NCBI GenBank assembly: GCA_963726755.1
Contig: CAVSDB010000003.1
Location: 930,001 to 994,000, forward strand
Direction: 5' to 3'
Length of the DNA: 64,000 bases
DNA from: DATKIY01 sp963726755
GTDB lineage: Bacteria; Actinomycetota; Actinomycetes; JAHEKZ01
The notes below the pieces were generated by a model. The model saw only the letters and a program-made list of their open reading frames with translations. It was not told the origin of the DNA and searched no databases. The first letter of the stretch is position 1. Each line of letters begins with the position of its first letter. Of this stretch, positions 25,278-33,495 are shown one piece after another. The position numbers and the translations under genes are program-made.

Positions 25278-26625
25278 ATGACTCTCATCCCGAGCGTCCA
25301 CTACGCGAAGAACGGCGACTTCACCCTCGCTTACCAAGTGACCGGTGCGGGCGCCAAGGACCTCATCTACCTACCGATGGACGCCGGCAATGTCGTGGGG
25401 AACTGGTTCGTACCCGAGCACGCGACGTTCATGGAACGGCTAGCTTCCTTCTCCCGATTAGTGGTTACGGACCGGCGAGGGTTGGGGTGTTCGGATCGGC
25501 TTCCCCCTGGGGTCGCTCCCACGCTCGAGGAGTTGGTGGACGACCTCCTGGTTGTCATGGAGCAAGCCATGGCCTCCCCAGCAACGATTTTCGCGTCAGA
25601 CGATTCCGCCTTCATTGCGATGATGGCTGCGGCGACGCACCCGGATCGATTCGCAGGGCTGATCCTGTGGGGCGCCTCACCCAGCTGGATGTCGTCCGAC
25701 GATCTGCCATGGGAAAGCACTGACGATGCCATCAAAGCCGCACTTGGGCAGATCAGACGCGTGGCGGACCTACGTCCATGGGCCGAGGTCACGACGCGTG
25801 ACTACTTCCCCTCGTGGGCCGGAGATCCCGAGAAGATCGCACTCGTCGAAGCGATGTCAGCGCTATCCGGGTCGGCTGAAGCGTGGTACCAGGACCAGCG
25901 GATGTTCTATGACATCGACCTCCGAGACCTGATCGGATCCATCCGGACGCCGACCTTGCTGCTAGGTCGTGACAGTGGGCGACTCAATCGCGAGAGTTCC
26001 CAGTACCTACTTGAGCACCTTTCGGAGGCTCGACTTGTCTGGCTCGATGGGAACGACGCTTACCCCTGGGTCGGCAGTACACACGATGTACTTGGCGAGA
26101 TCGAGGAGTTTCTGACCGGCACTCGAAGGCCACCCGACACCAGCCGCGCGCTGGCAACCGTCTTGTTCACCGACATCGTCGGCTCGACTGAGATGGCGGC
26201 TCGGCTCGGTGATCACGAATGGAAAGAACTGTTGGCCAAGCACGACGAGATAGCGCAAGGAGTTGATTCAACAGTTCCGGGGTCGATACATCCACACGAC
26301 CGGCGACGGTCTGCTCGCGACTTTTGACGGCCCCGCTCGCGCAGTCAGATGTGCAAGCGCGATGAGTGACGCGCTGAGCGCACTCGACATACGAATACGG
26401 GCTGGTTGTCACACCGGTGAAATCGAACTGGTCGGCGACGACGTGCAGGGCATAGCGGTGCACGTCGGTGCACGAGTGGCTGCGGCAGCGTCGCCATCAC
26501 AGATCCTGGTGACGGCCACCGTTAAGGACCTGGTGTCTGGCTCTGGCCTGACTTTCGAAGACGCTGGGGAGTACGAACTGAAAGGCGTCCCAGACCGCTG
26601 GCGCCTGTACCGGGTGACGTCGTGA
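25278..26625 (+). pseudogene. Alpha/beta-hydrolase-like/class III adenylate cyclase fusion (cyclase 1), +1 frameshift
   Basis: Resembles mycobacterial Rv1900c: an N-terminal hydrolase-fold domain (about 1-285) joined to a class III cyclase domain (about 290-449). The cyclase metal motif ATVLFTDIVGST is intact, and GRYIHTTGDGLLATFDGP holds the second metal Asp. The usual adenine-selecting Lys is His here. In the hydrolase part the nucleophile elbow reads FASDDSAFIAMM, with Asp in place of the catalytic Ser, so hydrolase activity is unlikely. The frame breaks at about 26257-26264; removing one G restores EIAQGLIQQFRGRY and a full-length protein. The gene ends in a GTGA overlap with cyclase 2. 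ATG 25278 has AACGTT six bases upstream. Confidence 0.85.
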
Positions 26626-27968
26626 CCCGGGCCCCCGAGACGCAGTACGCGCGCGCGATGGACGGGATCCACGTCGGCTACCAGGTGGTGGGGTCAGGTC
26701 CGGTGGACATCGTGTTCGTCCCGTACGACTACTCCAACATCGAAGCCGCCTGGGACTTCGCGCCGTTCGTGTCGTTCGTACAGGGCTTGGCGTCGATCGG
26801 ACGGGTGTTGGTCTTCGATCGGCGCGGCAGCGGTACGTCGGACCGTTCGTGGACCGGCGAAGCAGCCACGATCGAAGCGCAGATGGACGACATTCGCGCT
26901 GTGATGGATGCGGCGTCGTCGGAACGTGCGTTCGTGTTCGCGATCGAAAGCGGCGCTTCGCTCTGTTTCAGTTTCGCGGCAACGCATCCGCATCGCACGT
27001 CCGGAGTGATAGTGCAGGCTCCGATGGTGCGCGGAACACCATCTCCCGACTACCCGGCGACCTGGACGACGGAGACCTACGAGGCGTTCTTCGAACGGAC
27101 CGAGGAAGCATGGGGCACCTTCGCTTTTGCCCGTGAGACCCTCGAGCTGCTATCTCCATCGCTGCTGCACGACGACAGCATGGTGCGCGAGTGGGCTAGG
27201 CAACTCCGTCTCTCCGCCAGCCCGGGAGACGCGATCGCCCGCGACCGCGCAGTGATGGAGACCGATGTCCGCCACATCCTTCCTTCGGTGCAGGCCCCGA
27301 CACTCGTCCTTCATCGGACCGGCGACCGCATGACAAAGGTCGAAGAGGGGCGGTACACCGCAGAGCACACACCCGGCGCACGCCTCGTCGAACTCCCAGG
27401 AGAAGACCACCTGTACCCGCTCGACGATCTCGTCCCCCACATCGCCACGTTCGTCGAGTCGCTCCGCGTCGAGGAGGCGGACTTCGATCGCGTCCTCGCG
27501 ACGGTGCTGTTCACGGATGTGGTCGACTCCACTGTGCAGGCGGCCGCGCTTGGTGATGTCGGCTGGCGCGATGTGCGTACTCGTCATGATCAGATCGTGC
27601 GCTCGCAGATCGCCCGGTACCGCGGACGCGAGATCAAGACGATGGGCGACGGGTTCCTCGCGACGTTCGATGGGCCGGCACGCGGGGTGCGTTGTGCGAC
27701 GGCGATCGCCGACGCGGTCGGTCCGCTCGGGATCGAGATACGGGCGGGATTGCACACCGGCGAGGTTTCGATCGAGGGCGATGACGTCGCCGGCCTCGGC
27801 GTGGTGATCGGCGCCCGCGTTGGCGCCCTCGCCGGTCCCTCGCAGGTGCTCGTTTCCCAGACCGTGAGGGATCTCGTTGCCGGGAGCGGCCTCATCTTCG
27901 AAGACGCCGGCGAGCACGAACTCAAGGGTGTCCCAGACATGTGGCGTCTGTATCGGGTGATCTCGTGA
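26622..27968 (+). CDS. Alpha/beta-hydrolase-like/class III adenylate cyclase fusion (cyclase 2)
   Basis: 448 aa, paralogue of the gene just upstream and coupled to it by GTGA. The cyclase domain has first metal Asp299 (LFTDVVDST), Lys339 in EIKTMGDG, second metal Asp343, and GLHTGEVSIEGDDVAG. The Asn of the transition-state NxxxR motif is replaced by Ile in VIGARVG, as is common in this subgroup. The hydrolase-fold domain has AIESGASLCF at the nucleophile elbow, with Glu in place of Ser, so it is probably a sensory or structural domain. Product is expected to be cAMP, though the altered residues leave that open. The second copy is intact, unlike the first. Confidence 0.9.
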   Translation: MTRAPETQYARAMDGIHVGYQVVGSGPVDIVFVPYDYSNIEAAWDFAPFVSFVQGLASIGRVLVFDRRGSGTSDRSWTGEAATIEAQMDDIRAVMDAASSERAFVFAIESGASLCFSFAATHPHRTSGVIVQAPMVRGTPSPDYPATWTTETYEAFFERTEEAWGTFAFARETLELLSPSLLHDDSMVREWARQLRLSASPGDAIARDRAVMETDVRHILPSVQAPTLVLHRTGDRMTKVEEGRYTAEHTPGARLVELPGEDHLYPLDDLVPHIATFVESLRVEEADFDRVLATVLFTDVVDSTVQAAALGDVGWRDVRTRHDQIVRSQIARYRGREIKTMGDGFLATFDGPARGVRCATAIADAVGPLGIEIRAGLHTGEVSIEGDDVAGLGVVIGARVGALAGPSQVLVSQTVRDLVAGSGLIFEDAGEHELKGVPDMWRLYRVIS

Positions 27969-28146
27969 AGCGCCGGGCCACCAGCGAACTCGCGCACTTG
28001 GTGGGACCGCTACGTGGACTAGCCTGGCTTGACACTCAATAGTCGCTGTAGATCCGTTCTCCTGTGGTTTTGCTAGCCATGATCGCTATGTTCTGGGCAG
28101 AATCTGTTCAGAAGAGCCGAGTCCCGAGGGATCGAGAGCGACAGTC

Positions 28147-28797
28147 ATGACGCAACCCATCGAAGTCCGTGACATGCGAATCATCCATGTGACGTTCCGG
28201 AATGCTTATAACGAAGCTGCGAGACTGCTACGCGCCGGCCCGACGCCGTCTGCCGAGCGAGTGACCTTCCTCGCTGACCACGTTGACTTCACGATCATGA
28301 TGTTGCACACGCATCACGAGAGTGAGGATTTGCTGCTGTATCCAATGCTCATCGAGCGGGTGCCCGAGCAAGCGGCGATGATTCAGGAGGTTGAGCACCA
28401 GCACAAACTCGTCACCGAGGCTGTCGACGCCGTCTCGACCGCATGCGCCAACTGGCGTAAGCAGCCATCTGTCGAGTCGGCTGAGTCGCTAGCAGCGCTA
28501 CTTGAGAATCTGAACGTTGTTCTTCAGCCACATCTCGACGACGAAGAGCAAAAGGTCGTACCGCTTGCTGCCGTAACGGTGACACAAGAGGAATGGGACG
28601 ACGTCGGAGCACATTCGCGGGCGCAGATTCCTAAGAACATGATGCCTGTGGCCTTCGGAATGATTACCGAACCCCTCAACGACGCCGACTCGACATTCAT
28701 GAAGAGTCACCTACCCGCACCGATAAAGCTGCTTTATCCCCTCTTGATCCAGCGGCCATGGAACAAGTACGCCAACACATTGCGCAACGGGACGTAG
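28147..28797 (+). CDS. Hemerythrin-like (HHE) domain protein
   Basis: 216 aa. Four-helix hemerythrin-like bundle in about residues 10-150, with probable di-iron ligands in HVTF, HVDFT, LHTHHESEDLLLYP, EHQHKLV and HLDDEEQKVVP. The rest (150-216) is a C-terminal extension seen in actinobacterial members. Such proteins bind oxygen, NO or iron. A separate promoter probably lies in the 178-base gap upstream. The downstream hydrolase gene starts within or right after the end of this one, so the two may be expressed together. Confidence 0.87.
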   Translation: MTQPIEVRDMRIIHVTFRNAYNEAARLLRAGPTPSAERVTFLADHVDFTIMMLHTHHESEDLLLYPMLIERVPEQAAMIQEVEHQHKLVTEAVDAVSTACANWRKQPSVESAESLAALLENLNVVLQPHLDDEEQKVVPLAAVTVTQEEWDDVGAHSRAQIPKNMMPVAFGMITEPLNDADSTFMKSHLPAPIKLLYPLLIQRPWNKYANTLRNGT

Positions 28798-28805
28798 GTC
28801 CGCAC

Positions 28806-29699
28806 ATGCTGGACGTTGGTCGCGACGACAGCATGGAGCTACCTGACGGCCGCACCCTCGAGTACTGGGATGGCGGCGATCCAACCGGACGTCCGGTAAT
28901 CATGCATCCCGGAACGCCTGCGACTCGGTTGTTGGGACGTTGGGGTCACGAGCCTGCGGTTGCCGCGGGAGTAAGACTGGTTTCACTGAACAGACCCGGC
29001 TATGGCGGATCAACGATGGTTACGGGCGCGCCGAGTTTGCTGGCGACCGGACGTGACACCGCCGACCTCGCCGCACAACTCGGATTCGACGAGTACGCGG
29101 TACTCGGCATATCCGGTGGTGGACCGTTCGCGATGGCGACGGAGGTTGCCAACCCAGACGACGTACACGCGTTGGCTCTGGTTGGTCCCGTTGGGCCGTG
29201 GCGCCTTCTCGAAGAGCGGCCGCCGGACGATCCCGAGGATCACGCTTACCGCGAGTATCTTGCGCAGCTCGACGACGGCGACGTGGCCCTTGCCCGGGCA
29301 GGTCTTCAGTCGTTGGCCGACGACGAGATGAGCGGTTTACGGGACCTCGACAAGGAGGCCCTTGTCGATGCGATCCTCGGCGAGCCGGGAAGCCCACTGG
29401 CGAACAACCCGGAGTACCGAAGGCTCTGGGTCGAGAACATGGGCGCGGTGCTGGACCGCCTCGATGGTTATGTCTTCGACAACCTCGCGTGGGGTGCGAT
29501 CTGGGACGCGGCGCCACACGACGTCATTGCGCCGACGGCGGTGTGGGACGGCGAAGGTGAGGGCGCACGCTATGGCAAGTGGTATGCCCATCAGATTGCG
29601 GGATCGGAGTTAGTCATCTTCCCCGGCGAAGGACATCTCGATGTTTGTGACCTTCACTGGCCCGAGGTGCTCGCAACGTTGCTCCGGATTTGGAAATGA
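28806..29699 (+). CDS. Alpha/beta-fold hydrolase
   Basis: About 297 aa from ATG 28806, nine bases after the hemerythrin gene; an ATG at 28758 inside that gene or one at 28833 are alternatives. Oxyanion-hole motif HPGTP, nucleophile in GISGGG, acid near APTAVWDGEGEG and His in FPGEGHLD make a complete triad. Related proteins hydrolyse esters, lactones or proline peptides; the substrate is unknown. Its stop overlaps the next ATG (ATGA). Confidence 0.88.
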   Translation: MLDVGRDDSMELPDGRTLEYWDGGDPTGRPVIMHPGTPATRLLGRWGHEPAVAAGVRLVSLNRPGYGGSTMVTGAPSLLATGRDTADLAAQLGFDEYAVLGISGGGPFAMATEVANPDDVHALALVGPVGPWRLLEERPPDDPEDHAYREYLAQLDDGDVALARAGLQSLADDEMSGLRDLDKEALVDAILGEPGSPLANNPEYRRLWVENMGAVLDRLDGYVFDNLAWGAIWDAAPHDVIAPTAVWDGEGEGARYGKWYAHQIAGSELVIFPGEGHLDVCDLHWPEVLATLLRIWK

Positions 29700-30238
29700 C
29701 GTTGGACGTCGACACGAGCGAGTCGGAGCTCCCTCAGTTGCGCCCCATCGTTCACGCGGACTGGCCGGCGGTCCATGCATGGGCGACGCGCGAAGAGGTC
29801 TACCGCTTTCAGATCTGGGGTCCGAACACCGAAAACGACTCTGTTGCCTTCGTTCGAACGGCTGCCGACGCGTGGTTGGAACGACCGCAGGTCAGATTTG
29901 CCTACGCGTTGACGTTGGGTGAGCAGGTCGTCGGCTGCGGAGAGTTGAACCTTCGAGGAGACGAGCAGGGCGAAATCGGCTACGTCGTTCATCCCGACCA
30001 TTGGGGGCGGGGGATAGCGAGCCGAGCTGCGAAGGAGATTGTCAGGCGGGGATTTACCGACCATGGCCTGCATCGGATCTTCGCTACATGCGACCCACGC
30101 AATGAGGCGTCGGCAAAGGTGCTCACCTCGTTGGGGATGCGACACGAGGGTCGGATGCGTGAGGCGAAGATGATCCGCGATGGATGGCGGGACTCCGACC
30201 TCTACGCACTATTGGCCAGCGAGTTCAATAGCAGTTGA
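29696..30238 (+). CDS. GNAT N-acetyltransferase (RimJ/RimL type)
   Basis: 180 aa from ATG 29696, coupled to the hydrolase. It has the acetyl-CoA site region GEIGYVVHPDHWGRGIASRAAKE (motif A, with GRGIA as the pyrophosphate loop) and the RimJ/RimL-like tail NEASAKVLTSLGMRHEGRMRE. Likely acetylates a protein N-terminus or small molecule; target not evident. Confidence 0.9.
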   Translation: MTLDVDTSESELPQLRPIVHADWPAVHAWATREEVYRFQIWGPNTENDSVAFVRTAADAWLERPQVRFAYALTLGEQVVGCGELNLRGDEQGEIGYVVHPDHWGRGIASRAAKEIVRRGFTDHGLHRIFATCDPRNEASAKVLTSLGMRHEGRMREAKMIRDGWRDSDLYALLASEFNSS

Positions 30239-30284
30239 CGGGTGACGTTAGCGAGCAGCTGTCTAACTCCTCTAGGGAGAACTA

Positions 30285-31268
30285 ATGAAGGCGATCGTCC
30301 AAGATGTGTACGGCGCACCCAAGGACGTCCTGAAATTGTCCGAGGTCGAGGTGCCGCCGGTCGGCGACGAGGAGGTGTTGGTGCGGGTTAGGGCCAGTTC
30401 GGCCAACCCGTGGGACTGGCACTTCATTCGCGGTGAACCAGTCGTCTTTAGACCGGTTGGAATCGGTGGTATCCGCAAGCCGAAGTTCCTCATTCCCGGT
30501 GGGGATGTGGCGGGCACGGTCGAGCAGGTCGGTTCGCAAGTCACAGGGTTTGCTCCGGGAGACCAGGTCTACGGCTTCGGTCACGGTGCGTTCGCCGAAT
30601 ACCTTGCTGTCCCTCAGGGCAGCCTTGCCCGCAAGCCGTCCAACCTGACCTTCGAACAGTCCGCCGCCGTCCCGCTTGCTGCCGCCACCGCTCTTCAGGG
30701 ATTTCAAGTCGGTGATCTCCGGGCCGGGCAACACGTCCTAATCATCGGTGCGTCAGGTGGGATTGGGACGTTCGCTGTTCAGATTGCCAAGCACCTCGGC
30801 GCGAAAGTTACCGGTGTCTGCAGCACTGACAACGTCCAGCTGGTTGAGAAACTCGGCGCCGACTACGTCCTCGACTACACCAAACAAGACATCACCGCCG
30901 GCCCCAGTCAGTACGACTTGGCCTTGCAACTCGGTGGGACGTATTCCCCAATTGCGCTCCGGAAGGTTCTGACGACTCACGGAACGCTTATCCAGTCGTA
31001 TGGCGACGGCAGCCGATTGTTGGGACCCATTGGCAACATCGTCAAGGCGGCCGGGCTGAACCTGTTCGTCGGTCAAACACTTAAGAGCTTCACCGCCACC
31101 GTGACGACGGAGACGTTGGACGAGGTCACAGAACTCATCGAGGGTGGTCAGCTTGTGCCTGTCATTGATCGGACCTACCCCCTCGCCGAGGCAGCGGATG
31201 CCGTCCGGCTGGTCGAAGAAGGGCGACCAGCGGGCAAGGTGATCGTCAGTGTGTCCAACGGAGAGTGA
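30285..31268 (+). CDS. NAD(P)-dependent zinc-free alcohol dehydrogenase/quinone oxidoreductase (MDR)
   Basis: 327 aa from ATG 30285, with AGGGAGAA upstream. GroES-like N-terminal domain (PVGDEEVLVRVRASSANPWDWHFIRG) and a Rossmann fold with GASGGIGTFAVQIAKHLGAKV at about 151-171. The Cys/His zinc ligands of true alcohol dehydrogenases are missing, which places it with quinone oxidoreductase-like enzymes. It may reduce enones or quinones. A single-gene unit or paired with the cupin that overlaps its end. Confidence 0.92.
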   Translation: MKAIVQDVYGAPKDVLKLSEVEVPPVGDEEVLVRVRASSANPWDWHFIRGEPVVFRPVGIGGIRKPKFLIPGGDVAGTVEQVGSQVTGFAPGDQVYGFGHGAFAEYLAVPQGSLARKPSNLTFEQSAAVPLAAATALQGFQVGDLRAGQHVLIIGASGGIGTFAVQIAKHLGAKVTGVCSTDNVQLVEKLGADYVLDYTKQDITAGPSQYDLALQLGGTYSPIALRKVLTTHGTLIQSYGDGSRLLGPIGNIVKAAGLNLFVGQTLKSFTATVTTETLDEVTELIEGGQLVPVIDRTYPLAEAADAVRLVEEGRPAGKVIVSVSNGE

Positions 31269-31309
31269 TGGAACGATCCCAAGCAACATCCTCCGGAGAA
31301 AGAGGCGCG

Positions 31310-31654
31310 ATGGAAGTACACCCTGGAGTATTCGTGTCCAACACTTCGACGGATTCTTGGCAGGCTGATCCGGAGATTGGCGGAGGCGCTGAGGAGCACT
31401 TGCTCTTCGACTCCGGAACCATGCGAGCTGGGATGTCGCGCTTTTCGACGACCGTTTCCGGTTCGGATTTTCCAGCCTGGGTACTGCCGCAGACCGAGGT
31501 TCTCCTAGTACTCGAGGGCGAAGCGCGGATCGCGATCGAAGGTGGGCCGACGCTTGAGTTGAAGCCCGGCGACATGGCAGTACTTCCCAAGGGAGCAGTA
31601 ACTCGCTGGGACATCACGGCGCCGTTCCGAGAGATGTGGGTACTCGCGGACTAG
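31310..31654 (+). CDS. Single-domain cupin protein
   Basis: About 114 aa from ATG 31310 (GAAAGAGG upstream); a GTG at 31265 inside the preceding stop is an alternative. It has a cupin barrel with TEVLLVLEGEARIAIEGGPTLELKPGDMAVLPKGAVTRWDIT, like the DUF861/EutQ-type group. The first-motif metal His residues are largely replaced. Role unknown. Its last 41 bases overlap the end of the opposite-strand sensor-like gene. Confidence 0.78.
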   Translation: MEVHPGVFVSNTSTDSWQADPEIGGGAEEHLLFDSGTMRAGMSRFSTTVSGSDFPAWVLPQTEVLLVLEGEARIAIEGGPTLELKPGDMAVLPKGAVTRWDITAPFREMWVLAD

Positions 31655-32813
31655 AATGTCCGCGGGGAGATCCCGCTCGTAGGTCAATTACGTCTGTTGC
31701 TCTGATCCAGAGCGCCACCGTGTCCGGTTGAAGGGTGGCGTTGACGACGGCGACGAGGTCATCGGTGACCTGGCCTGGGTCAACTTGGTTCCGAAGTCGG
31801 GCGCCGAACGTGTCGATCGTTTGCAAGGAGTCGTAGCGGGATCGGTTGAATCGCCGGTCGACGATGTTCTGTACCCGCCTAAGCGCCGGTCTGGCCAGTA
31901 CAGCGACTGTGAGTGTCGAGGCCGCCACCACGAGGGGTGATTTGGAATCTAAGAGCCGCGTGGCGGTTGCGACCATCGCTGCGTAGGTCGCAACGAGCAG
32001 TCCGGTGACGATGACGTAGGACGTGGTCCGACTGATGATTCGGTCGATGTCGTAAAGGTGGTAGCGCAGGATCGCGATACCGAACGCCGCGGGGATGAGT
32101 AGAAATGAAAGCAGCGCCACCATCTGCAGCGTTATCAGCCAGATGGGGTAGTGCTGCTCGAACCAGTTCGACTTTGTGCTGTCGATGTTGTTGTGGGCGT
32201 CGTAGATGAAGGACGCGGCCAGTGTGATGCAGTAGACGAGGACGATGACGCTGGCGGCCGCGGCGAGCCAGCGGATCTGGGTACGGGACACCATCGACGA
32301 CCGGCGGTATCTGACGATGACCGACCACACACTGATCAGTAGGCAGAGCGGTAGCGCGAAGATGAGCAAGACCAGGAATCGCGTTGGTGGGACGTAGTAC
32401 GGGTTCGTGACTCCTTGTGACGTGATCCGCGAGCTTGTAGTGATGACCACCGTCAACACGATGATCATCAGCGTGCACCAGCGCGAGAACCATCGCCAGC
32501 GAGCGGAGGGCAGACGACCATCCGGGTAACGCAGGAGCAGATGGGTTCCCATGAGGCCAACAGGAATCACCCAGCCGCCGTCGAACGGCAGCACAAGGAT
32601 GGCGGCCCAGGCAAGTCCGATCGCGTAAAGAAGTCGTCCCTCGACGTGCTCTGGATAGCGGCGAATGATCAGCCAGCCGACGGCTAGGAAGCTGATCGGC
32701 ACGGCGAGGGTGACAAGGTCGGCTAGTGGCAGGCCGTTGGCCACGATCACGCCCAGGTCGATGAGAAGCAGCACCCCAGCCAGAGCGAGCAGGACCCGGT
32801 TCCGAAGTCTCAC
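31614..32813 (-). CDS. Kinase-less sensor-like membrane protein (copy 1)
   Basis: 399 aa from GTG 32813. Eight or so membrane helices are followed by the run LYDIDRIISRTTSY...RFNRSRYDSLQTIDTFGARLRNQVDPGQV and NATLQPDTVALWIR. In larger actinobacterial histidine kinases this module precedes the DHp and ATPase domains; here the chain stops with a short Ser/Pro-rich tail and no H-box or ATP site. A paralogue lies at 41.6 kb. It may act as a membrane sensor partner or be a decayed kinase. No response regulator is nearby. Confidence 0.75.
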   Translation of the reverse strand: MRLRNRVLLALAGVLLLIDLGVIVANGLPLADLVTLAVPISFLAVGWLIIRRYPEHVEGRLLYAIGLAWAAILVLPFDGGWVIPVGLMGTHLLLRYPDGRLPSARWRWFSRWCTLMIIVLTVVITTSSRITSQGVTNPYYVPPTRFLVLLIFALPLCLLISVWSVIVRYRRSSMVSRTQIRWLAAAASVIVLVYCITLAASFIYDAHNNIDSTKSNWFEQHYPIWLITLQMVALLSFLLIPAAFGIAILRYHLYDIDRIISRTTSYVIVTGLLVATYAAMVATATRLLDSKSPLVVAASTLTVAVLARPALRRVQNIVDRRFNRSRYDSLQTIDTFGARLRNQVDPGQVTDDLVAVVNATLQPDTVALWIRATDVIDLRAGSPRGHSSPRVPTSLGTAP

Positions 32814-32887
32814 CCGGTCGACGTTGTCAGATATACCGTTCCGAGATCGTTACCCGGGTACATCTGGCTCAAGATGACAGGTGAGCG

Positions 32888-32907
32888 TGGTATCACATCT
32901 GATACCA
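32888..32907. promoter_or_regulatory. Autoregulatory operator of the CopG/Doc toxin-antitoxin pair
   Basis: Perfect inverted repeat TGGTATCA-CATC-TGATACCA. Its right arm overlaps the -10-like TACCAT (32903-32908), which stands six bases before the antitoxin ATG. Binding of the antitoxin would occlude the promoter, as expected for conditional autoregulation of toxin-antitoxin operons. The symmetry and spacing are seen directly; binding is inferred. Confidence 0.85.
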
Positions 32908-32914
32908 TACGACC

Positions 32915-33118
32915 ATGGCGATGACTTTGCGACTCACTTCAGAGGAGACCGCGGCGCTTCGACGCCGAGCGGACCTCGAGGGGCGGTCGATGCAAGAGGT
33001 GGCTCGGGAAGCTGTGCGGGAGTACGTCGAGCGGACCAGCCGACGTGAGTTGCTAGACCGAGTGCTCGATCAGGAGTTGCCGCGCTTCGCAGAAGCGCTG
33101 GAGCGGCTCGGCCAGTGA
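32915..33118 (+). CDS. Ribbon-helix-helix (CopG-type) antitoxin
   Basis: 67 aa with a ribbon-helix-helix N-terminus (MTLRLTSEETAALRRRADLEGRS, about 3-25) and a charged helical tail (RRELLDRVLDQELPRFAEALERL) that should bind the toxin. ATG 32915 has TACCAT six bases upstream, so the mRNA is probably leaderless; a second ATG at 32921 is possible. Its stop overlaps the toxin start (GTGA). Expected to neutralise Doc and repress the operon through the palindrome at 32888-32907. Confidence 0.88.
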   Translation: MAMTLRLTSEETAALRRRADLEGRSMQEVAREAVREYVERTSRRELLDRVLDQELPRFAEALERLGQ

Positions 33119-33495
33119 TCTTCCTGGATCTCGACGACCTGCTCCACGTCGCCGAGCGCGTCCTTGGCGGGGAACCCCAGATCCGCGACCTTGGCTTGCT
33201 GCAGTCGGCGCTTGCCCGCCCCCAGGCGACGATGCTCGGCGACGAAGCGTACGCCTCGATCCATGGCAAGGCTGCGGCCCTACTCCACTCGTTGGCGCGC
33301 AATCATGGACTCGTCGATGGCAACAAGCGATTGGCTTTGGCTGCCGTGCTCGCGTTTTACGGACTGAACGGGGTACGTCTCAACCTCACTAACGATGAAG
33401 CGTTCGACCTCGTGATGGCGGTTGCCGCGGGAGAGCTAGACGACGTTGATCGCATCGCCTCGGTGCTGAAACGTCAGCCGGGCGGGACGCCGTGA
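33115..33495 (+). CDS. Doc-type Fic toxin
   Basis: 126 aa from GTG 33115, coupled to the antitoxin. The Fic/Doc motif is HGLVDGNKR (His64, Asp68, Asn70, Lys71, Arg72), which keeps the catalytic His and the NKR of Doc; Doc toxins phosphorylate elongation factor Tu, while other Fic proteins AMPylate targets. Length matches Doc of phage P1. Its last 22 bases overlap the end of the acyl-CoA carboxylase gene. All catalytic residues are present, so the toxin should be active. Confidence 0.9.
   Translation: MIFLDLDDLLHVAERVLGGEPQIRDLGLLQSALARPQATMLGDEAYASIHGKAAALLHSLARNHGLVDGNKRLALAAVLAFYGLNGVRLNLTNDEAFDLVMAVAAGELDDVDRIASVLKRQPGGTP

Noticed and set aside
27150..27917. 255-aa open frame antisense to cyclase 2
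   Set aside because: Opposite to an intact, motif-rich gene; composition is that of an antisense shadow.
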